Shown: positions 63,874 through 64,000 of the stretch, one piece after another
How the letters are laid out: each line of letters opens with the position of its first letter
Position numbering within the stretch: the stretch's first letter is position 1
From: Limimaricola sp027213785
Lineage (GTDB): Bacteria > Pseudomonadota > Alphaproteobacteria > Rhodobacterales > Rhodobacteraceae
Length of the DNA stretch: 64,000 nt
NCBI RefSeq assembly: GCF_050847355.1
Contig: NZ_CP193755.1
Location: 2,356,001 to 2,420,000, forward strand
Direction of reading: 5' to 3'
Made by a program: the position numbers and the translations under genes
Notes under the pieces: generated by a model
Seen by the model: only the letters and a program-made list of their open reading frames with translations
Told to the model about the DNA's origin: nothing
Database searches by the model: none

Positions 63874-64000
63874 GATCGCACCCCGTGCATTGCGTCCCCG
63901 TCCAGACTACCAGCCCCTGCCCGGCCGCCCCATTGGCCAAAAGTCCCATGCCGCGCGCTCCGCGACCAAGGTCGGATTCCCGCGCCCCCATGCGCGCGCC
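63874..64000. other. Upstream region of the regulatory operon
   Basis: The last 127 bases contain no gene on either strand that can be supported. They should carry the promoter of the response-regulator operon; no clear box or dyad is visible. Confidence 0.4.

Noticed and set aside
62201..63991. 596-codon minus-strand frame over the FIST and response-regulator genes
   Set aside because: It is a GC-driven shadow; the FIST and LuxR-type proteins in the other frames have clear domains.

Overview
The window is GC-rich chromosomal DNA from an alphaproteobacterium, most probably a member of the Rhodobacterales (Roseobacter/Paracoccus type). The evidence is the gene content and order: a class I lysyl-tRNA synthetase, a leucine-rich leader before leuA, mreBCD-mrdA-rodA, CsgA-type SDR genes, a NosP/NahK/ErbR-type regulatory trio, and many short overlaps (ATGA/GTGA) between neighbouring genes. 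No species is claimed.

Bases 1-43,340 are ordinary core genome. They start with the 3' part of uvrB. Small envelope and stress genes, tRNA-Ala(CGC), two small phasin/antifreeze-type proteins and a pectin-lyase-fold protein follow. Next come a CHAD protein, lysS, terB, dacB-type carboxypeptidase, a beta-propeller protein plus nadD, a cold-shock protein and dodecin. The arylesterase/ABC-exporter pair, an FAD reductase, gltX and an MFS pump lead to a long MORN-repeat protein and two SDR genes lying beside a decayed photolyase-related gene. A GST-like gene precedes the leucine leader and leuA. The cell-shape operon mreB-mreC-mreD-mrdA-rodA-ghrA comes next, then SseB and a uracil-DNA glycosylase, a 24-residue basic protein, a capsule-export ATPase with its KpsE-like partner, kdsA and tRNA-Gln(TTG).

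Bases 43,344 to about 57,240 are an accessory island. A tyrosine recombinase starts about 130 bp past tRNA-Gln. Behind it lie an IS5-family element split by an IS110-family element, a NERD-domain gene cut off by an IS1595/ISXO2-family element, a GC-rich sulP-uspA pair, and lower-GC genes. The most interesting of these are three overlapping genes on the minus strand: a wHTH-like plus PD-(D/E)XK-like nuclease, a 73-residue unknown, and a GIY-YIG-like protein. They lie behind a palindrome that overlaps a candidate -10 box. A multi-pass membrane protein and a wrecked IS3-family element close the island. I found no attR copy of the tRNA end.

Bases 57,246-64,000 return to core-like DNA, all on the minus strand: aldehyde dehydrogenase, DUF779 protein and pseudoazurin in one probable operon, preceded by a hybrid histidine kinase, a FIST sensor (NosP-like) and a LuxR-type response regulator. 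Together they look like a sensing and expression module for alcohol/aldehyde oxidation with a copper electron carrier.

Items too small for a standard ORF scan include a 25-codon leucine leader peptide, a 59-residue PLDc_N-type membrane protein and the 24-residue basic protein. Regulatory structures include a perfect 12-bp hairpin that hides the ribosome binding site of the FAD reductase, tandem hairpins between mreB and mreC, and a palindrome in the aldehyde dehydrogenase promoter region.
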